A stretch of DNA of 64,000 nucleotides from positions 124,001-188,000 of the forward strand of contig JABFRR010000001.1 in assembly GCA_013141065.1 (NCBI GenBank), given 5' to 3'. This DNA comes from Bacteriovoracaceae bacterium. Its GTDB lineage: Bacteria; Bdellovibrionota; Bacteriovoracia; Bacteriovoracales; Bacteriovoracaceae. The position numbers and the translations under genes were made by a program. This document shows, piece by piece, positions 9,004-16,432 of this stretch (position 1 is its first letter; every line of letters starts with the position of its first letter). A model generated the notes under the pieces. The model made no database searches. It had not been told where the DNA came from and saw nothing but the letters and a program-made list of their open reading frames with translations.

Positions 9004-9503
9004 AAGTAAAATCATCTTATGGAAAAGAAGTTTATCTAGAGGATTGGAATACGCCCATTATGCACAACGAACAACTTTGGCTCGTAGCTGAGCTTAGAAT
9101 CATGAATGGAATTCATTTATTTTTTAAGCTTAATTCTTCTAGCAGAGATGAATATTATTCATTTACAATATCTTTTAGATGTCCACTGAGGATTACTGAT
9201 GAAACGTATGCTCATAACTGCATTGGAAAATATTTAAATAGAAAAGTTATAAGACCAAAAGATGAACAACGTAGTTCAACTTTAAAACTTTGGAATACAT
9301 CGTTTATTAAGGAAATTGAAGAGAATAATGCACTCTCTGGTTATGCAGCAGAAAGAGATAAAAATATTTTTCAATATTTAATAATTACAGAAGATGAATG
9401 GGTTGAGTTTATTACTTTAAGTCCGATTGAATGGACATTTCATAAATGCATAAAAATTGATGAATTATTAAATACCTATATCAAAGAATCGGCAAAGCAA
9501 TAA
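9000..9503 (+). CDS. Putative immunity protein for the 7462 effector
   Basis: A 167-residue cytoplasmic protein that overlaps the upstream stop by four bases. I do not recognise a family. It is rich in aromatic and acidic residues (DEYYSFTISFRCPLRI, ITEDEWVEFITLSP) and has no signal peptide. Its coupling to a C-terminally variable lipoprotein is the only evidence for an immunity role. Confidence 0.45.
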   Translation: MKVKSSYGKEVYLEDWNTPIMHNEQLWLVAELRIMNGIHLFFKLNSSSRDEYYSFTISFRCPLRITDETYAHNCIGKYLNRKVIRPKDEQRSSTLKLWNTSFIKEIEENNALSGYAAERDKNIFQYLIITEDEWVEFITLSPIEWTFHKCIKIDELLNTYIKESAKQ

Positions 9504-9533
9504 TATGATTAAAGCTAGATTTTGCTTGTCATC

Positions 9534-10145
9534 CTAGATTTTTTTTCGAGTTTTTCTGTCAACGAGGTCATTCATTACCGAGCGAGATAAGCTTTTCTTA
9601 AGAGCGAGTTCTTCAGATTGCTCGATTTTTTCATTTAGCCATCGAAGGCCATATTCATCTTTAAAGCCGTATTTGTCATGTAAGGGAACTTTGAATGGTG
9701 CTAATCCAAGCAAAGTCTTGATTGTGCTGTAGGGATAGTCCTCGCAGTTTGTGACGAGGCCTGCCCGGATAGGATTTTGATAAATATATTTATAACAATT
9801 TAGTAGGTATCTTTGAGATTCGATGAGGCACCATTTATATCGTCCACCAAAAATGCGATTGATTTGACCAGTTTTAAATTTAATTTTGAGTGCGAGTCGT
9901 TTATTGAATTCATACATGAAGGAATCGAGATTTCCTGCAGGAGTAATGACGAGCAGGTGATAGTGGTTGGCCATGAGAACAAATGAAATGATTTCGACAT
10001 TGTGAATTTCAAGTGCTTCTTTCATGGAGTCTTGGCAGAGTTGCCACATTTCGGGCAGAGCGAGAGTGAACCATTCTTTGTTATTTGATCGTGAAGTCAC
10101 GTGGTAGGGAAGATTTTTTGAGCGTATGAGTTGTTTTCTTGGCAT
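9534..10145 (-). CDS. REP-associated tyrosine transposase (RAYT, Y1/HUH family)
   Basis: A 203-residue protein with the whole Y1 transposase core: YHVTSRSNNKEWF near residue 14, the HUH motif in MANHYHLLV near 59, and the helix RYLLNCYKYIYQNPIRAGLV near 112 that supplies the catalytic Tyr. Single-copy RAYTs nick and join single-stranded DNA at hairpin-forming REP sequences. It lies in the first cassette of an array whose repeats contain a perfect hairpin, so it is a candidate for having spread that hairpin (inference). It looks intact. Confidence 0.85.
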   Translation of the reverse strand: MPRKQLIRSKNLPYHVTSRSNNKEWFTLALPEMWQLCQDSMKEALEIHNVEIISFVLMANHYHLLVITPAGNLDSFMYEFNKRLALKIKFKTGQINRIFGGRYKWCLIESQRYLLNCYKYIYQNPIRAGLVTNCEDYPYSTIKTLLGLAPFKVPLHDKYGFKDEYGLRWLNEKIEQSEELALKKSLSRSVMNDLVDRKTRKKI

Positions 10146-10301
10146 GGCCTAGGATGTGCAATTTTTTAAAAGGGTAGAGAAAGTTAAGTGGGTGGAATGG
10201 CTTTTGATATTTGGGTTGGAGTTAATAAAATTTATAAGACATCATCAAATTATGAAAAATGAAATGTATAGATTGTTAAAAATTAGTATTGCTGAAGTGC
10301 T

Positions 10302-10320
10302 ACCCTAAGTCTGCTGGTAC
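10302..10320 (+). repeat. Cassette boundary repeat R2 (variant ending GGTAC)
   Basis: ACCCTAAGTCTGCTGGTAC, one mismatch to consensus. No hairpin block precedes it. The TAG of the next minus-strand gene begins one base after it. Confidence 0.85.
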
Positions 10321-10321
10321 T

Positions 10322-10627
10322 CTACCCAACAGCGAGTTTTAAGTTAGGATCGATTTTGTGATAGAGAGTTATTAGGCGATCGGTTGAAAATTCATCGAGG
10401 CGATGATTTAAAATTTTGCTAATTTTAGCTTCATCAATTTCAAGTTTGTCGGCCAATTCTTTTTGAGTGCATTTGTGCTTAATCTTATAGATGACAAACT
10501 TTTGTTGAAGCGCAAATCTAAATTTTTCAAGTGGGCTTGCATTTGTAGGGAGTGCTTTCGTTCCCTCGAGTTTTTCGAGTTTTTTGCTTATCTCTTTAAT
10601 TTCTTTCGAGCTTGGGAATTTTTTCAT
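10322..10627 (-). CDS. XRE-family antitoxin
   Basis: A 101-residue protein with a helix-turn-helix at about 55-80 (CTQKELADKLEIDEAKISKI), typical of XRE/HigA-like antitoxins. It follows the toxin gene with a 4-base overlap, the HigBA order. Its stop lies next to R2. It should bind the operator upstream of the pair (dyad at 10940-10955) and neutralise the 100-residue partner. Confidence 0.75.
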   Translation of the reverse strand: MKKFPSSKEIKEISKKLEKLEGTKALPTNASPLEKFRFALQQKFVIYKIKHKCTQKELADKLEIDEAKISKILNHRLDEFSTDRLITLYHKIDPNLKLAVG

Positions 10628-10926
10628 TTTGAACTCCTAAATGCATTTACTACACCTGTGTAAAACTGATTTTCCTCTAGAAGCCAGATTAAACGATAGT
10701 ATTTATTATTAAATTCAATTTCATCTTTAACAAAATATTGATATGGAGGCTTATCATCAGCATAATCATGATATTCACCATCAAGAGTTCGAACAATTTT
10801 CAAAATTAATTCATCATTTATGATTGATGAATGCTTTTCTTGATAATGAGGATCGATAATAACTGCCTCGATTTTAAGTCCATTAACGGTTATTGATAAT
10901 GGATACTCATTTCTAGATACTTTCAT
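10624..10926 (-). CDS. Small toxin partner of the XRE antitoxin
   Basis: A 100-residue protein with LTVNGLKIEAVIIDPHYQ-like N-terminal strands and a C-terminal YYRLIWLLEENQFYTGVVNAFR. This pattern recurs in unnamed TA toxins paired with XRE proteins. It is not a clear RelE, HicA or BrnT. The toxin role is inferred from size, position and overlap with the antitoxin. Confidence 0.6.
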   Translation of the reverse strand: MKVSRNEYPLSITVNGLKIEAVIIDPHYQEKHSSIINDELILKIVRTLDGEYHDYADDKPPYQYFVKDEIEFNNKYYRLIWLLEENQFYTGVVNAFRSSK

Positions 10927-10939
10927 ATCCTATCCCGAC

Positions 10940-10955
10940 TTGCCATATTTGGCAA
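10940..10955. promoter_or_regulatory. Operator-like dyad upstream of the TA pair
   Basis: TTGCCA at 10940-10945 and TGGCAA at 10950-10955 form a perfect 6-bp inverted repeat with a 4-base spacer, 14 bases upstream of the toxin start at 10926. The position suits autoregulation by the XRE antitoxin. Confidence 0.55.
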
Positions 10956-11155
10956 CCTGATGCCTTGCTGGATGTTATCGTGCAAGCTGTGGCTGTGTTT
11001 TCGACATGTAAGCTTTTGAATAAAAAAGAATGGATAATGGGATTGTTAAATATTTGAGAGCGAGGGTAGCAATTTTAAGGGGCGTCGTAACTTAAGTAAT
11101 TGGACTTGGTTTCAAAACCGATTTAATTTGTTGATTCTTTTTTTGCACCATTGCT

Positions 11156-11174
11156 ACCACAAGTCTGCTGGCAC
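11156..11174 (+). repeat. Cassette boundary repeat R3 (variant)
   Basis: ACCACAAGTCTGCTGGCAC, two mismatches to consensus, with no hairpin before it. Confidence 0.8.
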
Positions 11175-11220
11175 TTATTGGAAACTTTACATTTGTAATT
11201 TAAGGAAATACGCTTTTTTA

Positions 11221-11349
11221 ATGGTTAAGAAAAAATTATTATTTTCAAAAAACATCCTCGCAAAGTTCAAGTCAGTAAAGAGTAAATCCATTTATAAAAA
11301 TAAAGCCCTAAAAAACTTTAGAGAATTATATGAATTACTTAAAAAGTAG
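11221..11349 (+). pseudogene. Remnant of a lytic transglycosylase with the catalytic core deleted
   Basis: The 42-codon frame starts MVKKK and ends in ALKNFRELYELLKK, matching the two ends of the intact transglycosylase at 13226-13885 (MVKKK and ALKKFRELYELLKK). About 175 residues between them, including the whole SLT active site, are missing in frame. The next gene overlaps its end exactly as in the intact pair. A degraded paralogue of the R6-R7 cassette. Confidence 0.8.
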
Positions 11350-11793
11350 TGTCTTTCTCTTTTTAGCTGCTCTAGTTCTAGCTTTAAAATTATAGTAGAT
11401 AGGGAAAGTGGTGCTGAGATTGTTGGAACACCTGATAGGTTTTTACCTCAATGTGAAAGAGTTGAAATGGATGATGGAACAATAAATTATGGATTTATGA
11501 TTCATTTCCTAGATGAAGAAAAAACAGTTGGTACTGCAACTGGAATGATTACTAATAAGGATGATTGTTTTAAATGGAAAGATGAAGTTCATAAAATATT
11601 ATCTAATGGTAAATTAATTCGACTTCAGGGTTTTGGTAAATTGGAAGATCCAAGGATTTTGGAAGATTTTAAATATACATTCGAAAAACACGGTACATTT
11701 TATGGTAATGGGAGATCTATTGATTTCTTCAATATTCAGAATGATATAGGGGAATGTTATTCGAAATATAGTGAAAAAAATTGTTCAATATGA
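11330..11793 (+). pseudogene. Frameshifted lipoprotein, paralogue of the one at 13866
   Basis: It starts ATG AAT TAC TTA like the intact copy, but a short deletion in the signal-peptide region (about 13 bases after codon 8) shifts the frame, so the natural ATG frame stops near 11395. Downstream the correct frame is open to 11793 and encodes GTPDRFLPQCERVEMDDGT, YGFMIHFLDEEKTV and HGTFYGNGRSIDFF, closely matching the 13866 protein. The mature part is preserved better than its export signal. Confidence 0.8.
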
Positions 11794-11827
11794 AATTATT
11801 TCTGAGTTTAGTTTGTAAATGTATACG

Positions 11828-11846
11828 ACCCTAAGTCTGCTGGCAC
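11828..11846 (+). repeat. Cassette boundary repeat R4
   Basis: Exact consensus, with no hairpin before it. The next minus-strand gene ends two bases further on. Confidence 0.9.
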
Positions 11847-11848
11847 GC

Positions 11849-12055
11849 TCAAGCTACTTTTTGAGAACATTTAAGGCAAAATCTGGCTTCTTCTTCTAGG
11901 GCTTTTTCAAAATTGTCAAGGGTGAAATGACCTTCTTCTTCTAGATTGTAAATTATTGATGTGAGTGTTGCGGATAAAGCCAGTGGAGCCTTTTTTTTTC
12001 CAACTGTCTTAATAATTTGGTTAAAGATTATTTTAATTGATTCAGTTGAATTCAT
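11849..12055 (-). CDS. Small hypothetical protein, single-gene cassette
   Basis: A 68-residue acidic protein I do not recognise. A C-terminal CLKC pair may bind metal. Its stop codon is two bases from R4, so it obeys the packing rule of the array. No partner gene is intact upstream. Confidence 0.5.
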   Translation of the reverse strand: MNSTESIKIIFNQIIKTVGKKKAPLALSATLTSIIYNLEEEGHFTLDNFEKALEEEARFCLKCSQKVA

Positions 12056-12360
12056 GCATTCTCCAATAGTAGTTTCGGTTCACTTTTATTATTTCTTTAA
12101 TAGCTCTCGTCCTTCAAACGAATTAAACCATCTTTTAGTAATCTTAAGTCTAAGATTTTGGATAAATTGATCTCTTTTTTTGCTTTTTCAATCTCTATGT
12201 TGACTTCTTTTATCTATTTTAAAACTAATGTTTGTCTCATGGAGGTCAGCATTGCAATATCTTGCTCACAATCTTTGATTTGTGGATACTAGATTACTGG
12301 GCTGGAAAAATGAGAAAATAATTATTTGATGATGAGATTGTCAAATATTGCAATGTTGCA
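12056..12360. other. No intact gene; probable decayed cassette content
   Basis: No open gene on either strand. On the minus strand a short stretch near 12090-12210 reads IEKAKKEINLSKILDLRLLK with stops on both sides, suggesting a lost gene. I cannot assign it to a family. Confidence 0.4.
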
Positions 12361-12379
12361 ACCCTAAGTCTGCTGGCAC
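12361..12379 (+). repeat. Cassette boundary repeat R5
   Basis: Exact consensus. The following antitoxin stop codon begins one base later, at 12381. No hairpin precedes it. Confidence 0.9.
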
Positions 12380-12380
12380 A

Positions 12381-12686
12381 CTAGGAAATAGTTACTTCTC
12401 CTGATAAGCCTGCCTTAAATAGTTGATCTTGAAGTGCATATTTGGCAAATGTTTTTGTAGGCATTGAAAGTGCTTTTGCAAAAGTCATAGCACGCTCAAC
12501 ACTCACGAGCTTTCGTCCTTTTTCAATGTTGCATAGGTCTTGTTTTGAAATATCTAAAATATTGGCCATTTCGGTTTGATTAAGTTCTCGGCTTAAACGA
12601 TATGAGTATAGCATTAATCCAAAACTAATAGCCCCTGAAATTTTTCTGATAGCGTCTTTGGCAATAATCTTTTTTTTAGTAGTCAT
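12381..12686 (-). CDS. XRE-family antitoxin (HigA-like), copy 1
   Basis: A 101-residue protein. The start is the ATG at 12686, not the upstream ATG at 12734, which lies inside the toxin frame. HTH at about 32-60 (LNQTEMANILDISKQDLCNI, then EKGRKLVSVERA). It overlaps the toxin gene by 11 bases. Copy 2 at 20709-21014 differs at only a few residues. The C-terminal stop is one base from R5. Confidence 0.82.
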   Translation of the reverse strand: MTTKKKIIAKDAIRKISGAISFGLMLYSYRLSRELNQTEMANILDISKQDLCNIEKGRKLVSVERAMTFAKALSMPTKTFAKYALQDQLFKAGLSGEVTIS

Positions 12687-12954
12687 GATTATTAATCTCC
12701 AAAACTTCCACAGTGAGAATATTTGTAGCTTCATTCTTCATGTAGATAATTCTCCAGTTTTTGATGAGCGAAGAGGATCTAAAGCCTTGAAGTTTGCCTT
12801 TGAGTGAATGGTCACGATAGCCGCGTATCATTTGCATGGCCTGATATCCGTCAGTTTCAATAATTTCTATCCATAAATCAAACATAACTAAAATATACGA
12901 TGGGATTTTTTTTAAATCTTTTTGTGCAACTTTACTTAAAATTACAATGCTCAC
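12676..12954 (-). CDS. RelE/HigB-type toxin, copy 1
   Basis: A 92-residue protein with the RelE/ParE fold pattern: VAQKDLKKIPSYI near residue 8, IRGYRDHSLKGKLQGFRSSS near 45, and KNWRIIYMKNEATNILTVEVLEINNH at the C-terminus. Members are usually ribosome-dependent mRNA endonucleases. Toxin-first order with the XRE antitoxin downstream is the HigBA layout. Copy 2 is at 21004-21282. Confidence 0.8.
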   Translation of the reverse strand: MSIVILSKVAQKDLKKIPSYILVMFDLWIEIIETDGYQAMQMIRGYRDHSLKGKLQGFRSSSLIKNWRIIYMKNEATNILTVEVLEINNHDY

Positions 12955-12969
12955 CAGACTCGCTCCCTC

Positions 12970-12997
12970 AGTATACCTTTTCGGTGTACTTTGTCAA
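12970..12997 (-). promoter_or_regulatory. Promoter and operator of HigBA-like copy 1
   Basis: On the minus strand: TTGACA (12992-12997), a 16-base spacer, then TATACT (12970-12975), a near-consensus sigma-70 promoter. A dyad AGTACACC/GGTATACT (7 of 8 paired; 12983-12990 and 12970-12977) covers the spacer and -10 box, so the antitoxin would block polymerase directly. The same layout is kept at 21299-21326. Confidence 0.8.
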
Positions 12998-13093
12998 TTG
13001 AATTATTAATTCAAAGGACTTAGTGCGATGGTTTAAATAGTGATAAAAATTTAAGTGATTGAAATAGAGAGCAAGATAATATTTATAGAGTGA

Positions 13094-13179
13094 GAAATGA
13101 CGGCGTAGACGTCAATTTCTGAATTCTTTCTTTTCTTCTTATGTTTTACGCACTCTTGTTACCCTAAGTCTGTTGGCAC
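13094..13179 (+). repeat. Composite cassette repeat C6 (hairpin block plus R6)
   Basis: Hairpin at 13094-13119 (one T lost from the left arm, loop GCGTAGA), then pyrimidine tract, TTACGCAC-like block and R6 at 13161-13179 with one mismatch (CTGTTGGCAC). The first full composite from the left. Confidence 0.88.
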
Positions 13180-13225
13180 CGAATGGAAACTTTACATTAA
13201 AAGTACCTGATAATATTATTTAATT

Positions 13226-13885
13226 ATGGTAAAGAAAAAAGTAGTATCGGTGAAAGAACACTCAAGGAAAGTACCTGTTAGTGAGAAAAATCCTAGTGGT
13301 GTTACAATTGTTGACAAGCATTTTCGCAGGCTAGACGGAACATTTTTAGATTATAAAGAAATTGAAAAAATTCAAAAAATTTATGACTTAAAAAAAATAA
13401 TTTATCCAAAATCTGGAAAATTATTAGACTATCCAGACGCCGACAAACTTGATGAATTAATTGCAATTTGGACAGACTTTTTCAATAAAAAATTCCCATC
13501 AGATGTTTTTCTTGATCCAGATGTCGTGAAGGCGCTGATTGGAAGTGAGTCTGGTTTCAAGCTAGATCCCAAAAATCCCCAAGCAATAGGTGTGGCTCAA
13601 ATTACAAAACAAACTTTTAAAGCATTACAAGATTCAAAAGGTGAAGTGAAAGAATTTATTTTTATTAAATTCACCTTAAAAGATTTGAAAGATCCGAAGA
13701 TCGCCATACCGATGGCCATAAGATGGCTATTTAGGAAAAAAAGATTGGCACTAGGAAAGCTAGGAAGAGAGCCAAATGCTGAGGAAATTATTCTTGAATA
13801 CAAAGGATTACTTAATAGTAAATCGACTTATAAAATTAAAGCCCTGAAAAAATTTAGAGAATTATATGAATTACTTAAAAAGTAG
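13226..13885 (+). CDS. SLT-type lytic transglycosylase, candidate secreted effector
   Basis: A 219-residue protein. The lysozyme-like SLT core runs from about 75 to 170: ALIGSESGFKLDP holds the catalytic Glu, AIGVAQITKQTFKAL the GxxQ motif, and DPKIAIPMAIRWL the following helix. It would cleave peptidoglycan glycan strands. No Sec signal peptide is present, so export would need a specialised system or lysis. The next gene, a lipoprotein, overlaps it by 20 bases and is probably the periplasmic inhibitor (inference). It reads on the plus strand, opposite to most TA cassettes. A core-deleted paralogue lies at 11221. Confidence 0.78.
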   Translation: MVKKKVVSVKEHSRKVPVSEKNPSGVTIVDKHFRRLDGTFLDYKEIEKIQKIYDLKKIIYPKSGKLLDYPDADKLDELIAIWTDFFNKKFPSDVFLDPDVVKALIGSESGFKLDPKNPQAIGVAQITKQTFKALQDSKGEVKEFIFIKFTLKDLKDPKIAIPMAIRWLFRKKRLALGKLGREPNAEEIILEYKGLLNSKSTYKIKALKKFRELYELLKK

Positions 13886-14339
13886 TGTTTTTTTAATATG
13901 TTTTTTTCTTTTTAGCTGCTCTGGTTCTAGTTATAAAATTATAGTGAATGAAAATAATGCAAAGATAATTGGAACTCCAGATAGATTTTTGCCCCAATGT
14001 GAAAGAGTTGAAATGGATGATGGAACAATTAATTATGGATTTATGATCCATTTTTTAGATGAAGAAAAAACAGTAAGTACAGCAACTGGACTGCTGACGA
14101 CTCCAGCAGCTTGCTTTGAATGGATAGGCGAAGTTCAAAATATTTTAGACACTGGTCAAGAAATAATAATCAATGGATTTGGAAATATGACGGAGCCAAG
14201 AGTTGAAGAAATTTATACACATATTTTTAAGGGGCATGGTACTTTTAAAGGAAACGGTAGGTCTATTGATCTTTTTAGTATCAGAAACAATTTAGGTAAA
14301 TGTTTTTCAAATTTCGAGGGAAGATGTTCTGAGAAGTGA
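13866..14339 (+). CDS. Lipoprotein partner (candidate immunity) of the transglycosylase
   Basis: A 157-residue protein with a short signal ending in FLFSCSGSS, a good lipobox. The mature part is small, acidic and has several Cys residues (PQCERVE, AACFEW, GKCFSN, GRCSEK). Overlap with a peptidoglycan-cleaving enzyme plus periplasmic destination fit an inhibitor that protects the producer's own wall. The family is unknown to me. The frameshifted paralogue at 11330 keeps the same mature core. Confidence 0.65.
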   Translation: MNYLKSSVFLICFFLFSCSGSSYKIIVNENNAKIIGTPDRFLPQCERVEMDDGTINYGFMIHFLDEEKTVSTATGLLTTPAACFEWIGEVQNILDTGQEIIINGFGNMTEPRVEEIYTHIFKGHGTFKGNGRSIDLFSIRNNLGKCFSNFEGRCSEK

Positions 14340-14418
14340 AAGCACTGATGTCACAAAGAGAGGATATGGAAATCTGCATTTTTTTAGCTCCTCGAGAGGG
14401 GGAGTTTATACATTCACG

Positions 14419-15783
14419 CTACCATAAGTCTGCTGGCACGGTTACAGATTCCACCGCGTACAAGGGAAGATTCATTAAGTTTATATTAGATGGCCGGCCA
14501 GCGATTTGATGGGTTACTTTTTCTTTTGAAAATACGTCTAATGAAATTCTTATTGCATTTTCTTTCTTTTTTTCTTTGGCAAAATAGAATAAAGATTTCA
14601 AATGACCACTTGCCGTTGACTTTACTTCGATGGGAAGAATTTGATTTTTGTATTGAAGAAGAAAATCAATTTCGCCTTTTTGAGAGCCTTTGTCTCTCAA
14701 CCAATAGAAAAGTTCAGGGGGAGTTGCTCCTCCGTGAATATAGGCTAAGTGTTGTGCAACAAATTGTTCAGATATAATGCCTTTAGTATTAAACGTATTT
14801 TCGAATTCTTGATCAATTGTTTCGAAATCAAGTCTTAATAAGCAGTTCATTAATCCTATATCTAAAAAATATAATTTTTGAATTGAAGAGTCACTCTCTC
14901 CCATTAAAGGGATGCTGTTTCCATCAGAATGGTAACAAGGAAGCAAGACTCGAGCATCGATGAGAAGTTCAATGATGCGTCTTGTGTCTCTTGCTTGTGC
15001 ATTGGGATCTATTCTTTGATAAATGATCTTTTTTCCCAACTGAAGGATAGTAGAGGTGAAAACCCTTTGTATTCTTTCTATTTGAATACGAGCGTTGTAT
15101 TTGGGAAAATCAGCAGTATAAGTTTGCAGAATTTGATCCTGAATTCTGCGGACAGATATCAAACTCTTTTCTTCAACATAAGTTTTAATAGCCTTAGGCA
15201 TTCCACCTATATAGTAAAACTTGCGTAATTCTTCTTTTGCAGACTCATGGACTCCCGGTGAAAAATCAAGATTGCTTATTTTTTCTGATAAGAGCTTATT
15301 GTCAGTGGCCCATAGATATTCAGTGAAAGTCATGGGCCCTAAATGATAAAATTCAATTCTTCCTACAGGAAAACTAAATTTTTCAGATTTGAGTACAATC
15401 TCTAAAAGAGAGCCCGCTGCAATTATGGCGACGTCTGGACGTTCTTCATAAAAATAACGAAGTGTACTTAGGAGTTTTGGTTGTTCCTGGATTTCATCAA
15501 GAAATATAATCGATAGAGGAGTTATAACTTTTTTGGTTTTTAATTGAATCTCATCAAGAACATTTTGAATTGAAAAACTTTCTGTATTAATACTTTTGAG
15601 TTTTACTTTTTCAAGATTTATTTCAATGAGCTCTAGTTTTTGTGACTCACAAAAAAGTTTTACTAAAGTTGACTTACCGACTTGACGTGCCCCTCCTATG
15701 ATCAGAGGCATGCGGCCAGATCTGTGAAACCATTCGAATAAATCTTGTTCGGCCCTTCTTTTCATAGTTACATTGTAAAGCAT
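14419..15783 (-). CDS. AAA ATPase with DUF4143 C-terminal domain
   Basis: A 454-residue protein. Walker A GGARQVGKST near residue 30, Walker B IIFLDEIQEQP near 93, sensor-like IIAAGSLLEI near 120, then FYYIGGMPKAIKTY near 190 and C-terminal DUF4143 with GEIDFLLQYKNQILPIEVKS near 376 (a nuclease-like D-ExK pattern). Such ATPases are common and poorly understood. The last residues, VPADLW, are encoded by R7 itself and the stop lies at its outer edge, so a cassette junction supplied the C-terminus. A single-gene cassette. Confidence 0.85.
   Translation of the reverse strand: MLYNVTMKRRAEQDLFEWFHRSGRMPLIIGGARQVGKSTLVKLFCESQKLELIEINLEKVKLKSINTESFSIQNVLDEIQLKTKKVITPLSIIFLDEIQEQPKLLSTLRYFYEERPDVAIIAAGSLLEIVLKSEKFSFPVGRIEFYHLGPMTFTEYLWATDNKLLSEKISNLDFSPGVHESAKEELRKFYYIGGMPKAIKTYVEEKSLISVRRIQDQILQTYTADFPKYNARIQIERIQRVFTSTILQLGKKIIYQRIDPNAQARDTRRIIELLIDARVLLPCYHSDGNSIPLMGESDSSIQKLYFLDIGLMNCLLRLDFETIDQEFENTFNTKGIISEQFVAQHLAYIHGGATPPELFYWLRDKGSQKGEIDFLLQYKNQILPIEVKSTASGHLKSLFYFAKEKKKENAIRISLDVFSKEKVTHQIAGRPSNINLMNLPLYAVESVTVPADLW
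14421..14439 (+). repeat. Cassette boundary repeat R7 (ACCATAAG variant)
   Basis: ACCATAAGTCTGCTGGCAC, one mismatch. The minus-strand ATPase gene ends inside it. Confidence 0.88.
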
Positions 15784-15803
15784 TGTAATATATATGTGAA
15801 GAA

Positions 15804-15855
15804 GATTTTTAGGGGTATTTTTGATCTTGTAAAGCAGGTTTTTAGGGGTATTTTT
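15804..15855. repeat. Pair of 18-bp direct repeats upstream of the ATPase gene
   Basis: TTTTTAGGGGTATTTTT occurs at 15806-15822 and again at 15839-15855, centres 33 bases apart, just upstream of the ATPase start at 15783. This may be a regulator-binding pair or a short duplication. Confidence 0.55.
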
Positions 15856-15874
15856 ATGCTTGCTTAGTGTTGCT

Positions 15875-15893
15875 ACCCTAAGTCTGCTGGCAC
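15875..15893 (+). repeat. Cassette boundary repeat R8
   Basis: Exact consensus. The next minus-strand gene stops inside it: the R sequence, read on the minus strand, gives ...C-Q-Q-T-stop. Confidence 0.9.
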
Positions 15894-16147
15894 GTTTTGA
15901 GTTCTTTTATTGCTGTTTCAATTTTTGCAATAATCTTATCAACGTTCTTAGTTTTTGATGAAAAGGCATAGGCTCGCAGCACTTCGTTTATTAGAGATTG
16001 GTACTTGGAATTATTTTTGCGTGCAAGATCTTTAAATTCATCGAGAACGTCCTCATCGATCCAGATACTTATACGCTCTTTGCTGTTTTTGGGATCAAAT
16101 TCATCTGGACTAATATTATTTTTTTTAGAAAGTTTAATTTTAGCCAT
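15878..16147 (-). CDS. CopG/BrnA-like antitoxin
   Basis: An 89-residue protein with a ribbon-helix-helix-like centre (ERISIWIDEDVLDEFKDLAR, then SKYQSLINEVLRAY), as in BrnA/CopG antitoxins. It overlaps the DUF4160 gene by eight bases. Its last codons and TAG come from R8, giving an end of TCQQT. The partner is normally BrnT, so pairing with DUF4160 is unusual. Confidence 0.72.
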   Translation of the reverse strand: MAKIKLSKKNNISPDEFDPKNSKERISIWIDEDVLDEFKDLARKNNSKYQSLINEVLRAYAFSSKTKNVDKIIAKIETAIKELKTCQQT

Positions 16148-16370
16148 GATAGTGCTCCCATTTTTCGAGAATTTTTATTTTTCTTTTAAAGATTTGCTGC
16201 TGAATGATTCTTAAGTCGTTTGCAGAAAATCCGTATGAAGAAACAATTTCCAGGGATTCAATGTTCACTTTAGCATGTGAGTCAGGGCCAATGACGTGAA
16301 CATGTGGAGGTGCGTGGTCATTTGGCCAAATCTTAAATTTCAAACTTTTGAATCTGAATATTTCTCCCAT
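16140..16370 (-). CDS. DUF4160 protein, probable toxin
   Basis: A 76-residue protein with the DUF4160 signature WPNDHAPPHVHVIGPDSHAK (His-rich loop after a short strand). DUF4160 proteins are small partners found beside DUF2442 or other antitoxins in TA-like pairs. This one precedes a CopG-like gene. The promoter is at 16374-16402. Confidence 0.75.
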   Translation of the reverse strand: MGEIFRFKSLKFKIWPNDHAPPHVHVIGPDSHAKVNIESLEIVSSYGFSANDLRIIQQQIFKRKIKILEKWEHYHG

Positions 16371-16373
16371 TTA

Positions 16374-16402
16374 AGTATATACCTTGTATGCATAATTGTA
16401 AA
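16374..16402 (-). promoter_or_regulatory. Sigma-70-like promoter of the DUF4160/CopG-like pair
   Basis: On the minus strand, TTTACA (16397-16402), 17 bases, TATACT (16374-16379). The spacer holds a GTATGCATAC palindrome that could be the antitoxin operator. The -10 is only a few bases from the start codon, leaving a very short leader. Confidence 0.65.
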
Positions 16403-16432
16403 TAATGCTTAAAAATGCAAGGTTTGTGTAGT

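Noticed and set aside
11128-11220. Upstream extension of the 11221 remnant as a coding gene
   Set aside because: The frame from 11128 runs straight through R3 and its codons have no counterpart in the intact paralogue, which begins at MVKKK.
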